A stretch of 45,576 nucleotides of DNA from Acinetobacter apis (GTDB taxonomy: Bacteria; Pseudomonadota; Gammaproteobacteria; Pseudomonadales; Moraxellaceae), in contig NZ_FZLN01000006.1 in assembly GCF_900197575.1 (NCBI RefSeq), positions 1-45,576 on the forward strand. Direction: 5' to 3'. Below are positions 16,310 to 25,849 of the stretch, piece by piece. Made by a program: the position numbers and the translations under genes. How positions within the stretch are numbered: the stretch's first letter is position 1; every line of letters starts with the position of its first letter. A model generated the notes under the pieces. That model ran no database searches. It was not told the origin of the DNA and saw only the letters and a program-made list of their open reading frames with translations.

Positions 16310-17830
16310 ATGTCTATCAATCCCATTGAACTTTTACAACAAAAGGTGACGCCTCAAGTTGTGAATCAACATCAGCTTGAAATTGATGCCGATAAAAAAT
16401 CTTCTTTATTATCACAATTCTATCCAATTTTACTCTCTGTTTTGCATAAACATCCTAATCGATTAAAATCGACGACTCATGCTGAACCGAATGTAAATAA
16501 CCTTGAATTATTATTTGTTTCAGAACAAGAAACTGTTAAAAAATTAGTTCAAAGCTTTGCTAAGCATCATAGCTTGCCAGTGCCTACTATTGAGTCACTC
16601 TTTAATCAAGCCATTCCACTGAGTGTGCAAGCATTAAAACAAGAAGCCGGTGGTGAAGATAAAGTTGTTCCTTATTTATCTAGTCATATTGACGCCATTG
16701 CAAGTAAGTTTCCAGCATGGGCATCAGGCTTATTGCCTATTTTAGGTTTAGACACCTTATTTGCTAAAAACAATACATCGCAACATGTTTATACCCGTAA
16801 AAATGATGAACCAGGCATTTTAAGAAAAGTATTGCCTTTGGCTGCCATTGCTGTACTTGCCATTATTGTCTTCTTTCTTTTACGGTCATGTGAAAAAGTT
16901 GCGCCAGTGACAACAGATGTACCAAAACCAATGGGTGCTTCAGAGCCGACTTTGGGTACATCAGATGTTGATCAGCATAAAGAACCATCAAGCTTATCTT
17001 TGGTGTCAGGCACAGGCAATGAAGTTCAAGCGTGTCATGCCAATGTGGGTAATAATGCTGTACCTGCAGCAATTCAGGCAGTGGTTGCAAAAGTATTTAA
17101 TCCAAAAGCAAAATGTGAAGTGACGACAGATCAGGTCTATGCAGAAACATTACCAGGCTTTGATAAATTAGAAGCTATTTTAACTGAAATTAAAAATGTA
17201 CCAAACGCAAGTATTGATTGGAAAGGCGATCAAATTAGCATTAATGCACCAGACAAAAATGTTGTACAAGGTTTGGTTGATAAAATTAAAGCACATGTTC
17301 CTGAATTGAAAGTGAATGCAGCAGAGCCATTGAATGTTGAACAATCTGTTTCAAACAGTATCACTGAAAGTAAACAAGCGTTGGCATTATTGGGTGAAGA
17401 TGCAACACCACAGGCTATTGCACGTGCATTAAATATTCAAATTATCAATTTCCCAACGGCTTCACGTGAAATTCCACCACGTAATAAAGAAATTTTAGAT
17501 GCAGCAGCAACTTTAATTAAAAATGTCCCTAACGTGAAATTGATTGCAGAAGGGTATACGGATTCGAGTGGTAATGCTGAAGCGAATAAAAAATTATCAC
17601 AACGCCGTGCACAATCTGTAGTAGATTATTTAGTGACTCAAGGTGTAAATCCTGAGAAATTAGAGGCGGTAGGTTATGGTGCAGAAAACCCAATTGCAGA
17701 TAATGTGACTGACCAAGGCAAGTTTAGAAATCGTCGCATTGAGTTTAAAGTGATTGACACAAGAAGTGGTCAAACTGCAGTGGTGAACGAAGAGCATGCT
17801 CAAACAACAACAGCACATGAAAGCTCTTAA
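16310..17830 (+). CDS. OmpA-family cell-envelope protein with N-terminal cytoplasmic domain
   Basis: 506 aa. Residues 1-170 form a soluble, presumably cytoplasmic region of unknown fold; one membrane span lies at about 174-192; the periplasmic part has a BON-like segment near 275-340 and a C-terminal OmpA peptidoglycan-binding domain (about 375-485) with the GYTDSSG Asp418 and QRRAQS Arg contacts. Two cysteines (242, 269) could pair. It is therefore an inner-membrane protein reaching the cell wall, not a beta-barrel OmpA. Start choice: AGGAG is seven bases before the ATG at 16310 but only one before the ATG at 16304. Function in envelope stability is inferred. Confidence 0.85.
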   Translation: MSINPIELLQQKVTPQVVNQHQLEIDADKKSSLLSQFYPILLSVLHKHPNRLKSTTHAEPNVNNLELLFVSEQETVKKLVQSFAKHHSLPVPTIESLFNQAIPLSVQALKQEAGGEDKVVPYLSSHIDAIASKFPAWASGLLPILGLDTLFAKNNTSQHVYTRKNDEPGILRKVLPLAAIAVLAIIVFFLLRSCEKVAPVTTDVPKPMGASEPTLGTSDVDQHKEPSSLSLVSGTGNEVQACHANVGNNAVPAAIQAVVAKVFNPKAKCEVTTDQVYAETLPGFDKLEAILTEIKNVPNASIDWKGDQISINAPDKNVVQGLVDKIKAHVPELKVNAAEPLNVEQSVSNSITESKQALALLGEDATPQAIARALNIQIINFPTASREIPPRNKEILDAAATLIKNVPNVKLIAEGYTDSSGNAEANKKLSQRRAQSVVDYLVTQGVNPEKLEAVGYGAENPIADNVTDQGKFRNRRIEFKVIDTRSGQTAVVNEEHAQTTTAHESS

Positions 17831-17859
17831 ATAAAAAATAGATATTTGAAGAAAAAAAT

Positions 17860-17885
17860 AAAAGCGGTCTAATTAGGCTGCTTTT
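17860..17885 (+). terminator. Rho-independent terminator after the OmpA-like gene
   Basis: Stem AAAAGCGGTCT with AGGCTGCTTTT (17860-17870 with 17875-17885, one wobble) around loop AATT; the T run is short. Likely also ends the converging minus-strand small membrane gene. Confidence 0.7.
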
Positions 17886-17904
17886 ATGTATGTGAAAACG
17901 ATGT

Positions 17905-18114
17905 TTATGGGTTACAAATATCGTTAATTTTTTCGATGACGCAGTAAGCCAAAGTAAAGAACAAAGTGGTGCCAAGTAAAACGCTTGTACTGATCAGTAG
18001 ACTGTCAGATAGGGCATCTGTATAGGCGAGTGTGGCAGTGATAGAGCTAAGCATCATCATGCATAATGCACTGATCATAATTAACCATTTGTATTGGTTG
18101 AGCTTTTTAGGCAT
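17905..18114 (-). CDS. Small two-span membrane protein, unknown function
   Basis: 69 aa. Basic N terminus MPKKLNQYK, a first hydrophobic span with CMMM (about 10-29), a short polar turn with two Asp, and a second span STSVLLGTTLFFTLAYCVI. No family is recognised. Start choice: the ATG at 18114 has GGAG ten bases ahead; a GTG at 18162 would add 16 residues but has no ribosome site. A 7-bp hairpin (18163-18179) lies just upstream. The neighbours give no hint about its job. Confidence 0.55.
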   Translation of the reverse strand: MPKKLNQYKWLIMISALCMMMLSSITATLAYTDALSDSLLISTSVLLGTTLFFTLAYCVIEKINDICNP

Positions 18115-18295
18115 GCTCGATATTCTCCATAATATTTTAACGATTGGATCGTTTTTCAGCACTTGCTATTCTATAGCAATCGTATGAAATTAATATGAAC
18201 TGCGCCTTAAACCAATCAAAATATCATGTATTCAGATACAAAATATGTCACTGTAAAGAGAGATGAAGATTAATCTCCATCTCTTATGCTGCTAT

Positions 18296-19234
18296 TTAAA
18301 GGATATTTAACCAATCTTTTGGTTTGAGGTAATAGCTTGTGAGTTTTGACTCGATGGAATCTGCATCCCATGACGGGCGATAGGTCCAACTCACCAAATT
18401 AGGTAAGCTCACCAAAATAGATTCGATACGCCCACCTGTTTGTAAACCAAATAACGTTCCACGGTCATAAACCAAATTAAACTCTACATAGCGACCGCGT
18501 CGGTATAACTGAAACTCACGTTGCTCATCGCTATACGCTAAATCTTTATTTTTCTTAACCAAAGGCAATAAGGCATTTAAATAGCCATTACCAACAGCTT
18601 GCATATAGTCGAAACATTTAGCAAAGCCCCATTGATTTAAGTCATCAAAAAACAAACCGCCAATACCACGCTGTTCATCACGGTGTTTAAGATAGAAGTA
18701 ATCATCACACCATTTTTTATGTTTGGCATAGACCTCATCTCCAAATGGTAGACATAGATCAAAAGCATTTTGATGCCAAAATTTAATATCTTCATCTTTT
18801 GGATAATAAGGGGTGAGGTCAAAACCACCGCCAAACCACCAAATGGGATCTTTTCCTTCAGGTTCTGCAACAAATAATCGGATGTTGGCATGTGATGTTG
18901 GGACATGCGGGTTTTTTGGATGAATAACCACAGATACGCCTAAAGCTTGTGCAGTTGCCCCAACCAATTCAGGGTGGCGTGTGGTGGCAGTAACAGGTAA
19001 ATTATTGATGTGAATATGTGAAAACATCACACCACCTTTTTCAATGACTTGCCCCCCTTGCAAGACACGAGACTTACCACCGCCACCTTCAGCACGTGTC
19101 CAGTCATCAGTTATAAATGTTGCTGTGCCACCACCTTCTATTTCTTGTTCTTCGAGTGAACGACAAATACGTTCTTGTAAGCCCAATAAAAATGTACGTA
19201 CATGTTGAATGTCTAAAGATGATGGATTTTGCAT
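18296..19234 (-). CDS. hemF: Oxygen-dependent coproporphyrinogen III oxidase
   Basis: 312 aa, typical HemF. Conserved blocks include [12 protein letters not shown] (48-59), [34 protein letters not shown] and the C-terminal [12 protein letters not shown]. It oxidatively decarboxylates coproporphyrinogen III to protoporphyrinogen IX using O2, in the cytoplasm. GGGG lies five bases before the ATG. hemW is 3 kb away, so the window holds two genes relevant to haem. Single gene, with no clear terminator seen. Confidence 0.97.
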   Translation of the reverse strand: MQNPSSLDIQHVRTFLLGLQERICRSLEEQEIEGGGTATFITDDWTRAEGGGGKSRVLQGGQVIEKGGVMFSHIHINNLPVTATTRHPELVGATAQALGVSVVIHPKNPHVPTSHANIRLFVAEPEGKDPIWWFGGGFDLTPYYPKDEDIKFWHQNAFDLCLPFGDEVYAKHKKWCDDYFYLKHRDEQRGIGGLFFDDLNQWGFAKCFDYMQAVGNGYLNALLPLVKKNKDLAYSDEQREFQLYRRGRYVEFNLVYDRGTLFGLQTGGRIESILVSLPNLVSWTYRPSWDADSIESKLTSYYLKPKDWLNIL

Positions 19235-19323
19235 ATTAACCCCACAAAACAGAGTAATTTAAATTATATTTATCAAAGCATAAAACCATAAAAAAAGTAA
19301 GGGATTTATGGGTAATGTTAGAA

Positions 19324-19935
19324 TTAATATTTTGTGAAGTCTTCTTGTTTGTATAGGTGAGCCATACGGCTAACTTTGGTTTTTAAATATGATTCATTAA
19401 ATGGGTTTAATCCAACAGTTAATGCAATGCGTTCAACTACATTAATGCCTAAATCTGTTAGTGCATTTACTTTTAACGGGTTATTTGTAATTAATTTCAC
19501 CTGACTGACCTGTAAATGGTCTAACATGATTTTACACATATCATATTCTCTTGCATCCGCCGGTAGGTTCAGAATTAAATTGGCATCTACCGTGTCATGT
19601 CCTTGGTCTTGCAGGGCATAGGCACGAATTTTGTTGGTTAAGCCAATACCTCGACCTTCTTGGCGTAAATATAAAATAATGCCGCGACCTGCATCATTGA
19701 TAAGTTGCAAAGTAGATTGCAGTTGTGGACCACAGTCACATTTTAACGATGAAAACGCATCGCCTGTAAGACATTCTGAGTGAAGACGGATTAACACAGG
19801 CTCATCAGATGGGGTATCAAGCCCTTTTGATAATGCCACATGTTCTTCTTTGGTTTCAGGGTCTTGAAAGACGCTGATATTAAACTCGCCATAAGCTGTG
19901 GGTAGTTTAGATGTTGCAACAAATTTTATTGGCAC
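19324..19935 (-). CDS. ribA: GTP cyclohydrolase II
   Basis: 203 aa. Zinc ligands are Cys55, Cys66 and Cys68 in [17 protein letters not shown], matching E. coli RibA positions within one residue; RQEGRGIGL is the GTP-binding loop and KLITNNPLK the C-terminal signature. It opens GTP to the first riboflavin intermediate. Start choice: the open frame reaches 19983, but the GTG at 19935 gives [12 protein letters not shown], matching the family N terminus, with AAGAG about eight bases ahead. No FMN riboswitch is visible upstream. Confidence 0.95.
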   Translation of the reverse strand: MPIKFVATSKLPTAYGEFNISVFQDPETKEEHVALSKGLDTPSDEPVLIRLHSECLTGDAFSSLKCDCGPQLQSTLQLINDAGRGIILYLRQEGRGIGLTNKIRAYALQDQGHDTVDANLILNLPADAREYDMCKIMLDHLQVSQVKLITNNPLKVNALTDLGINVVERIALTVGLNPFNESYLKTKVSRMAHLYKQEDFTKY

Positions 19936-20233
19936 AATACGTACTCTTTTGTAATCGGAAATTGAAAAAGTATATCTGAACAAAAATCTTTTAGTTGATT
20001 AAATATACAAAACTTCAGTCAAACATTTCATTTTTGTTTAAAGAAGACGATAATAGTTGAACATTGATATCATTTTTTTAGATAATCTGAATCCATGTTG
20101 AAGATAAATAATACCTAAGAATATATCTGTATCAATATTCAGATTGAAAATAAGTGTCGATAAGTTAAAATTATCGGTTTACACATTACCCCAAGCTTTG
20201 GATTTACCAGGCTCTAGAAGGCTCTGCTACATT
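19936..20233. other. Divergent ribA/dxs control region (298 bp)
   Basis: AT-rich. A 9-bp perfect inverted repeat, AATCTGAAT (20084-20092) and ATTCAGATT (20137-20145), is separated by 44 bp, and a smaller CGATAA/TTATCG pair lies near 20158-20176. A possible dxs promoter is TTGAAG then 17 bp then ATATAT, starting at 20098. No riboswitch is recognised. Confidence 0.45.
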
Positions 20234-22159
20234 ATGTTGTATACAGAAATACCGACTCAACGTCCTGTTACGCCATTGTTAGATGAAATTGACCATCCAC
20301 AACAACTACGTAAGCTTGATCAATCGCAACTTTTAGCGGTCGCAGACGAATTGCGTCAATACATTTTGTATGCTGCAGGCAAAAGCGGTGGGCATTTCGG
20401 TGCTAACTTAGGCGTTGTAGAGCTGACCATTGCTCTACATTATTGTTTTAATACCCCAACAGATCGTTTAATTTGGGATGTCGGTCATCAAGCCTATCCA
20501 CATAAAGTGTTAACAGGCCGCCGTGATTTAATGCCAACCATTCGTGCTAAGAATGGATTAGCTGCCTTTCCAACACGTGAAGAATCTTTATTTGATACCT
20601 TTGGTGTTGGTCACTCATCGACGGCAATTTCTGCAGGTCTTGGTATGGCATTGGCACGCCGTTATAAAAAGCAGCCTTGTGACGTCGTTGCTGTCGTTGG
20701 TGATGGTGCAATGACCGCAGGCATGGCATTTGAAGCCATGAACGACGCTGTTGCACATCAAGCAGATATGATGGTGGTTTTAAATGACAATGATATGTCA
20801 ATCTCATGCAGCACAGGTGGCTTTGCAAAACATTTAGCTGCCATTTGGAATAAAGGCCAATCGGTGATCTTAAACGAAGATGGCCAAGCTGTAATCGAGC
20901 CACATCCTGTTTGGGAATATACCTCGCGCTTGCATACGCCTGCGACAGAGGAAGCAGATAATTTATTTAAAGCAATTGGTTTTGAATATTATGGTCCATT
21001 TGATGGTCATAATTTAGACCAGCTTATACGTGCTTTTCATGCCATTAAGCAGCGAAAAGGTCCACGTCTTATTCATGTGTATACCAAAAAAGGCAAGGGT
21101 TTTTCACCGGCTGAAAGTGATCCAATTAAATACCATGCTATTTCAAAAGTTGTACCCACGGTTACTCGCGGATTACCGCCACTGAAAAAGCCTATTCCAA
21201 AATATACTGATATTTTTGGGCAGTGGTTATGTGATGAGGCAGACAAAGATTCACGGTTGCTTGCGATCACCCCAGCCATGTGTGAAGGTTCAGGTATGGT
21301 GAGTTTTGCTAAGCAGTATCCTGAACGTTTTTTTGATGTCGCGATTGCTGAACAACATGCAGTAACGTTAGCAGCAGGGATGGCATGTGAAGGCTTAAAA
21401 CCTGTAGTTGCTATTTATTCGACTTTTTTACAACGCGGTTATGATCAATTGATTCATGATGTGGCATTGCAAAATTTAGATGTGACTTTTGGTATCGATC
21501 GTGCAGGTTTGGTGGGTGAGGATGGCCCGACCCATGCAGGTGCATATGATTATGCATTTATGCGTACTGTGCCGAATTTAGTACTGATGGCGCCTAAAGA
21601 TGAAAATGAATGTCGTCATATGTTACATACAGCATATCATTACCAAGGTCCTGCGGCTGTGCGTTATCCACGTGGTGCAGGTTTAGGCGTTGATGTGGCT
21701 GAAGATATGACGTTGCTTGAGATTGGTCGTGCCGAAGTCGTTTTAGATTTAAATACAGATTTATATGATGAGCAAATTACGATTTTGGCGTTTGGCAGTC
21801 GTGTTGCACCTGCTGTAGAAGCTGCAGAACGTCTTTCACACCAGTTGAATGTGGCAGTTTGTGTGGTGAATATGCGCTTTATTAAGCCACTTGACCACGA
21901 GCTAATTTTAGCAAAAAGTGATCAAACAACACTCTTTGTAACTGTTGAAGAACATGCAGTCATGGCAGGAGCAGGCAGTGCTGTAAATGAGTACTTAGCA
22001 GCTGAGGCCATATTAAAACCTGTGGTGAATCTTGGATTGCCTGATCGTTTCTTAGAACATGCAGATCATCGTCAAATGTTACATGATTGCGGTTTAGATG
22101 CTGAGGGGATTGCTCATTCAGTGGTTAAAGCATGGTCTAAAGTCATGCAGCATATTTAA
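20234..22159 (+). CDS. dxs: 1-deoxy-D-xylulose-5-phosphate synthase
   Basis: 641 aa. The thiamine diphosphate site is [18 protein letters not shown] with the LNDNDMSIS strand; the transketolase pyrimidine domain has [15 protein letters not shown] and [18 protein letters not shown]; the C-terminal domain follows. It joins pyruvate and glyceraldehyde 3-phosphate to DXP, the entry point of isoprenoid synthesis and a precursor for thiamine and pyridoxal. Start choice: ATG at 20234 gives [11 protein letters not shown], the Acinetobacter-type N terminus; the longer in-frame extension has no ribosome site. The ribosome site at 20234 is itself weak. Confidence 0.96.
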   Translation: MLYTEIPTQRPVTPLLDEIDHPQQLRKLDQSQLLAVADELRQYILYAAGKSGGHFGANLGVVELTIALHYCFNTPTDRLIWDVGHQAYPHKVLTGRRDLMPTIRAKNGLAAFPTREESLFDTFGVGHSSTAISAGLGMALARRYKKQPCDVVAVVGDGAMTAGMAFEAMNDAVAHQADMMVVLNDNDMSISCSTGGFAKHLAAIWNKGQSVILNEDGQAVIEPHPVWEYTSRLHTPATEEADNLFKAIGFEYYGPFDGHNLDQLIRAFHAIKQRKGPRLIHVYTKKGKGFSPAESDPIKYHAISKVVPTVTRGLPPLKKPIPKYTDIFGQWLCDEADKDSRLLAITPAMCEGSGMVSFAKQYPERFFDVAIAEQHAVTLAAGMACEGLKPVVAIYSTFLQRGYDQLIHDVALQNLDVTFGIDRAGLVGEDGPTHAGAYDYAFMRTVPNLVLMAPKDENECRHMLHTAYHYQGPAAVRYPRGAGLGVDVAEDMTLLEIGRAEVVLDLNTDLYDEQITILAFGSRVAPAVEAAERLSHQLNVAVCVVNMRFIKPLDHELILAKSDQTTLFVTVEEHAVMAGAGSAVNEYLAAEAILKPVVNLGLPDRFLEHADHRQMLHDCGLDAEGIAHSVVKAWSKVMQHI

Positions 22160-22207
22160 TCAAGCATAATTTTTTGCGAATATTATCTACCTAAAATGCG
22201 CGGTTTT

Positions 22208-22216
22208 TGCTATAAT
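22208..22216 (+). promoter_or_regulatory. Extended -10 promoter for suhB
   Basis: TGC directly followed by TATAAT (22211-22216) forms an extended -10; the -35 is poor, as is usual for this class. The leader before the ATG at 22277 would be about 54 nt. Confidence 0.55.
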
Positions 22217-22276
22217 CGCTGCGCTTTTATGCATTATTCTTTATCAAAATCTTCAATCTGAATATGGTGTTTTCTC

Positions 22277-23107
22277 ATGGAACCTATGGTGGTTATGGCT
22301 GCGAGAGCGGCTCAATTAGTTGGTCAAGAGCTTCTGAAAGCGCACAAAAATCGTCATAAGTTAGACCTTGAGGTTGAAGAAAAAGGTATTGATGGTCCTG
22401 TTACACGTGTAGATCGTTATCTTGAAGAGTTAACCATTAACACATTATCTAAGAGCTATAAGAACCACAGCTTTTTAGGTGAAGAGTTTGGCTTACAAGA
22501 AGGCAAAGGACATGATGCAGATTGGTGCTGGGTGATTGATCCTTTAGATGGCACATTAAACTTTGTGCATGGTTTACCGCATTTTTGTATTTCTATTGCT
22601 GTTCAGCATAAAGGTGTCACACAGCATGGTGTGATTTATGATCCAGTCCGTGATGAGCTGTTTTCAGCAAGCCGTGGTCGTGGCGCAATGATGAATCAAC
22701 GCCGTATTCGTGTAAATGTAAAAGACAGTCTAGCCAATACATTTATCTCTGTGGGTCATGCTTATCGTGCAAAGCGTGATGGCGAAATTATCTCTTACGC
22801 AAAACAACATTTTGATGCCATGCTTGCTGTAACCGAAGCTGGTGCACAATTTCGCCGTGGTGGTTCAGCAGCATTAGATTTAGCATATGTAGCCGCTGGT
22901 CGCTTTGATGGTTTCTTTGAGCTTGGTTTAAAGCCATGGGATATTGCTGCAGGTGAATTGTTAGTAAAAGAGGCAGGCGGTATTGTGGTCGATGCACGTG
23001 GTGGATCAGACTGTATGCAAAATGGCCAAGTGATTGCTTCTTCTATGAAAATGTTAAAACCATTTATGCAAGCTGTTGTTCCGGCTTGGGGCGGCGCAAT
23101 TAAATAA
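22277..23107 (+). CDS. suhB: Inositol-1-monophosphatase family protein SuhB
   Basis: 276 aa. Metal-binding residues are visible: Glu69/Glu70 in LGEEFG, Asp88 and Asp91 in IDPLDGTLNF, and the late Asp in KPWDIAAGELLV. It dephosphorylates inositol phosphates; in E. coli SuhB also binds the Nus complex and supports rRNA antitermination, which fits its need in all rrn-rich bacteria, but this is knowledge of the family. It starts from an extended -10 promoter and is closed by a hairpin before the helicase promoter. Confidence 0.95.
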   Translation: MEPMVVMAARAAQLVGQELLKAHKNRHKLDLEVEEKGIDGPVTRVDRYLEELTINTLSKSYKNHSFLGEEFGLQEGKGHDADWCWVIDPLDGTLNFVHGLPHFCISIAVQHKGVTQHGVIYDPVRDELFSASRGRGAMMNQRRIRVNVKDSLANTFISVGHAYRAKRDGEIISYAKQHFDAMLAVTEAGAQFRRGGSAALDLAYVAAGRFDGFFELGLKPWDIAAGELLVKEAGGIVVDARGGSDCMQNGQVIASSMKMLKPFMQAVVPAWGGAIK

Positions 23108-23123
23108 GCGATATTGATTTAAA

Positions 23124-23148
23124 ATCAGGCAACGCATGGTTGCCTGAT
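23124..23148 (+). terminator. Hairpin terminator after suhB
   Basis: A 10-bp perfect stem ATCAGGCAAC (23124-23133) with GTTGCCTGAT (23139-23148), then CGTATTTTC. The U tract is short, so termination may be partial. Confidence 0.7.
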
Positions 23149-23189
23149 CGTATTTTCTGAGCTGCTTAGAAAAAAGATTAAAAAGAAGG

Positions 23190-23217
23190 GTGACTTTTTC
23201 AAAAAACCTGCTACAAT
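23190..23217 (+). promoter_or_regulatory. Promoter for the DEAD-box helicase
   Basis: GTGACT (23190-23195), 16-bp spacer, TACAAT (23212-23217) preceded by TGC, i.e. an extended -10. Transcription should start near 23224. Confidence 0.6.
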
Positions 23218-23223
23218 TTGTCT

Positions 23224-23491
23224 CAACGCACTTCATTTCCGTTCATTGCCTGAACATTTCTCTTCTTATTATTGTGTATGCGCGTATAGTCCACAGAGGA
23301 CACACTCTCGCGCCCCAATCGCTAAAAGCGATTCTTCAGGTCACCACTGTTATCAAGCGTGCGTAATATCCACATCGTCTTATCTCGGATCGCCGCTGAA
23401 ACTCATTTTTCAGCTTATGTTGCTGTACCGCTGTTGCCGATGTTTATTTTTAATTATTAGATGGAGCACCCCGCGTTGGGTGAAATTCTCT
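23224..23491 (+). promoter_or_regulatory. Long structured 5' leader of the DEAD-box helicase mRNA
   Basis: About 268 nt between the predicted transcription start and the helicase ATG. It is more GC-rich than other gaps in the window and contains several local hairpins: CGCTAAAAGCG near 23320-23330, GCTGAAA with TTTCAGC near 23392-23412, and CACCC with GGGTG (about 23467-23482), nine bases before the start codon. No convincing ribosome site is seen outside the last hairpin. The frame stays open through it, but the encoded residues look unlike a protein. Inferred as a regulatory leader. Confidence 0.5.
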
Positions 23492-25360
23492 ATGAGCAAA
23501 ACTTTTGCCGATTTCTCTTTACATGAATCCCTCCAACAGGCACTTGAGGCGTTAAATTTTACAAGCCCGACCCCTGTTCAAGAGCAAGCGATTCCAGCTG
23601 CTTTAGCAGGTAAAGATCTACTCGTATCAAGCCAAACAGGTTCTGGTAAAACAGCTGCGTTTTTATTACCAACACTGAATCAATTGGCAGAAAGCGATTC
23701 ATTATCGTCTTTTAAAGACCGCATGCGTGCAGTAACACAGCCGAATATTTTAGTTTTATGTCCTACACGTGAATTGGCACAACAAGTAAGCCAAGATGCA
23801 ATTGGTTTCGTTCGCCATATGAAAGGCGTTCGTATTGCAGCAGTGATGGGCGGTATGCCTTTTGGTAAGCAAATCCAACAATTAAAAGGTGCGCAAGTTG
23901 TTGTTGCTACACCTGGTCGTTTGTTAGATTTAGCGAACCGTCGTCAAATTAAACTTGACCAAGTTGATGCATTAATCGTTGATGAAGCAGACCGTATGCT
24001 TGATCTAGGTTTCTCTGAAGACTTAGAAGCAATTAGCGAACTTGCAGGCAACCGTAAGCAAACATTAATGTTCTCTGCGACATTTGCAGGCCGTATTATT
24101 AGCCTTGCTGAACGTATGATGAATAAGCCTGAGCGTATTGCAATTGAAACAGGTCATTCAACAAATACTGATGTAACACAAACATTGCATTGGACTGATG
24201 GCTTTGAACACAAGAAAAAACTACTTTCTCATTGGTTAAACGATGAAAAATTAGATCAAGCTGTTGTGTTTGCAAGCACTCAAGAAGACACTGATATGTT
24301 GGCTGAAGAGCTTGCAGAAGCAGGTCACTCAGTTGTTGCACTTCATGGTGCAATGCCACAAACTGTACGTAACCGTCGTTTACGTAGCATTCGTGAAGGC
24401 CGTGCACGTATTTTGGTTGCAACAGATGTTGCAGCGCGTGGTCTAGACGTTCCAACAATTTCTCATGTAATTAACTTCGGTTTACCAATGAAAAACGAAG
24501 ACTATGTACACCGTGTAGGCCGTACAGGTCGTGCTGGTCGTACAGGTCAAGCGATTACATTGGCAACTTACCGTGAGCGTGGCAAAATCCGTGCGCTTGA
24601 AGATTACTTAGAAACCAATTTGAAAGTATCTGAAATTGAAGGTTTAGAGCCATCTCCACCTCCTGCGCGTTCACGTCGTGATAGCAATGGCGGCGGCAAG
24701 CGTGATGGACGTCGTGGTAATGGTGGCGGTGGCCGTCGTTTCGAAGGCGAAAGCAAATTCAAACGTGATGGCGATCGTCCACGTCGTGACTTTGGTTCAG
24801 ATCGTTCAGCACGTGATGGTGGTTCAGATCGTCCTAAGCGTGAGTTTGGTGCATCTGATCGCCCACGTCGTGAGTTTAACTCAGACCGTCCTAACCGTGA
24901 TTTTGGTTCAGACCGTCCTAAACGCGAGTTCAATTCTGATCGTCCACGTCGTGAATTCGGTTCAGACCGTCCAGCACGTGATGGTGGTTCAGATCGTCCA
25001 CGTCGCGAGTTTAATTCAGACCGTCCTAACCGTGATTTTGGTTCGGATCGTCCTAAGCGCGAATTTGGTGGTTCAGACCGTCCTAAGCGTGAGTTCAATT
25101 CAGACCGTCCTAACCGCGATTTTGGTTCGGATCGTCCTAAGCGCGAATTTGGTGGTTCAGACCGTCCTAAGCGTGAGTTTAACTCAGATCGTCCTAAACG
25201 CGAGTTTGGTGGTTCAGATCGTCCACAACGTGACAACAGTCGTTTTAACGATAAGCCACGTTTTAATAACGATGATAACCGTGGTAACCGTTCAGACAAG
25301 CCAGTACGTAAAGAACGTAGTTTTGATGATCGTCCACCACGTCGTAAATTCAACGACTAA
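23492..25360 (+). CDS. DEAD-box RNA helicase, RhlE-like, with arginine/aspartate-rich repetitive tail
   Basis: 622 aa. The helicase core (about 1-370) has the Q motif FTSPTPVQEQAIP, motif I SQTGSGKT, PTRELAQQ, TPGRLLD, motif II DEAD, SAT, and motif VI HRVGRTGRAG. After residue 385 comes a tail of about 17 units of the type SDRPKREF/SDRPRREFN/SDRPNRDFG, an RGG-like disordered RNA-binding region. It unwinds RNA, probably in ribosome assembly or cold stress. Start choice: MSKTFADFSL begins the Q-motif region as in RhlE; the open frame continues 82 codons upstream through a leader. It ends in a strong terminator. Confidence 0.9.
   Translation: MSKTFADFSLHESLQQALEALNFTSPTPVQEQAIPAALAGKDLLVSSQTGSGKTAAFLLPTLNQLAESDSLSSFKDRMRAVTQPNILVLCPTRELAQQVSQDAIGFVRHMKGVRIAAVMGGMPFGKQIQQLKGAQVVVATPGRLLDLANRRQIKLDQVDALIVDEADRMLDLGFSEDLEAISELAGNRKQTLMFSATFAGRIISLAERMMNKPERIAIETGHSTNTDVTQTLHWTDGFEHKKKLLSHWLNDEKLDQAVVFASTQEDTDMLAEELAEAGHSVVALHGAMPQTVRNRRLRSIREGRARILVATDVAARGLDVPTISHVINFGLPMKNEDYVHRVGRTGRAGRTGQAITLATYRERGKIRALEDYLETNLKVSEIEGLEPSPPPARSRRDSNGGGKRDGRRGNGGGGRRFEGESKFKRDGDRPRRDFGSDRSARDGGSDRPKREFGASDRPRREFNSDRPNRDFGSDRPKREFNSDRPRREFGSDRPARDGGSDRPRREFNSDRPNRDFGSDRPKREFGGSDRPKREFNSDRPNRDFGSDRPKREFGGSDRPKREFNSDRPKREFGGSDRPQRDNSRFNDKPRFNNDDNRGNRSDKPVRKERSFDDRPPRRKFND
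25016..25183 (+). repeat. Two tandem 84-bp units in the helicase tail
   Basis: Unit 1 (25016-25099) and unit 2 (25100-25183) are in frame (28 codons each) and by eye differ at about two positions. Each encodes SDRPNRDFG-SDRPKREFGG-SDRPKREFN. Shorter 27-30 bp units of the same kind occur on both sides. Confidence 0.85.
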
Positions 25361-25376
25361 TGGTCAATTATTAATA

Positions 25377-25406
25377 AAAAAAGCCAGTATTTATACTGGC
25401 TTTTTT
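25377..25406. terminator. Bidirectional terminator between the helicase and sspB
   Basis: Stem of 14 bp with core AGCCAGTAT/ATACTGGCT, 2-nt loop, A6 and T6 flanks. It serves both converging genes. Confidence 0.92.
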
Positions 25407-25421
25407 ATGACTAAAGAAAAT

Positions 25422-25838
25422 TTATTCAACAATTTTTAAGCTTGAGCGTTTTTTTGGTGCTTCTTCAGCTTTTGGTGTTGGTTGTTCTTCAGCTTGGTAA
25501 TTATCATATTCAGTTGGGTCGAAAAATAGACCTTGCCCATTTTCTTTGGCGTAGATGCCAAGCAATGATGCAAACGGCACAAAAATATCTTTAGATACAC
25601 CACCAAAACGAGCAGAGAAAGTTATAGCATCATTACTCATGTGTAATTGATGCACTGCATGAGGCGCAGCATTTAAAACAATTTGACCATCTTTCACAAA
25701 TTGTAATGGGACATCGGTATTGGGTTGAGTGGCATCAACCAACAAATAAGGCGTGAGTTGGTTATCACAAATCCATTCATAAATGCCACGAGCAAGATAA
25801 GGACGTGTTGGTGAAAATATAGCTTCTTGTTCAGACAT
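25422..25838 (-). CDS. sspB: ClpXP protease specificity-enhancing factor SspB
   Basis: 138 aa. The folded domain contains RPYLARGIYEWI and the peptide groove block ITFSARFGGVSKDIFVP; a charged linker leads to the C-terminal tail RSSLKIVE, comparable to the ClpX-docking tail of E. coli SspB. It delivers ssrA-tagged proteins to ClpXP. It lies 11 bp after sspA, the standard sspAB order, downstream of rplM-rpsI. Confidence 0.95.
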   Translation of the reverse strand: MSEQEAIFSPTRPYLARGIYEWICDNQLTPYLLVDATQPNTDVPLQFVKDGQIVLNAAPHAVHQLHMSNDAITFSARFGGVSKDIFVPFASLLGIYAKENGQGLFFDPTEYDNYQAEEQPTPKAEEAPKKRSSLKIVE

Positions 25839-25849
25839 ATCATGAGACT

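Noticed and set aside
19936..20233. Possible FMN or TPP riboswitch between ribA and dxs
   Set aside because: I looked for the conserved cores of both on both strands and saw neither; only simple inverted repeats are present.
20547..20903. 118-codon minus-strand frame inside dxs
   Set aside because: Antisense of conserved Dxs motifs, no ribosome site.
23246..23491. 82-codon N-terminal extension of the helicase
   Set aside because: The residues are Cys/Ser-rich and unlike any helicase N terminus; a promoter and hairpins point to an untranslated leader.
24604..25353. 249-codon open frame on the minus strand full of SRLGRSEP repeats
   Set aside because: It is the antisense of the helicase tail; the repeats of the real gene keep this frame open by periodicity. 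The plus-strand helicase tail follows on from clear DEAD motifs.
24678..25439. 253-codon frame on the plus strand (frame +1 to the helicase)
   Set aside because: Low-complexity Val/Ile repeats caused by the same repetitive DNA; no start signal and it overlaps the helicase and its terminator.
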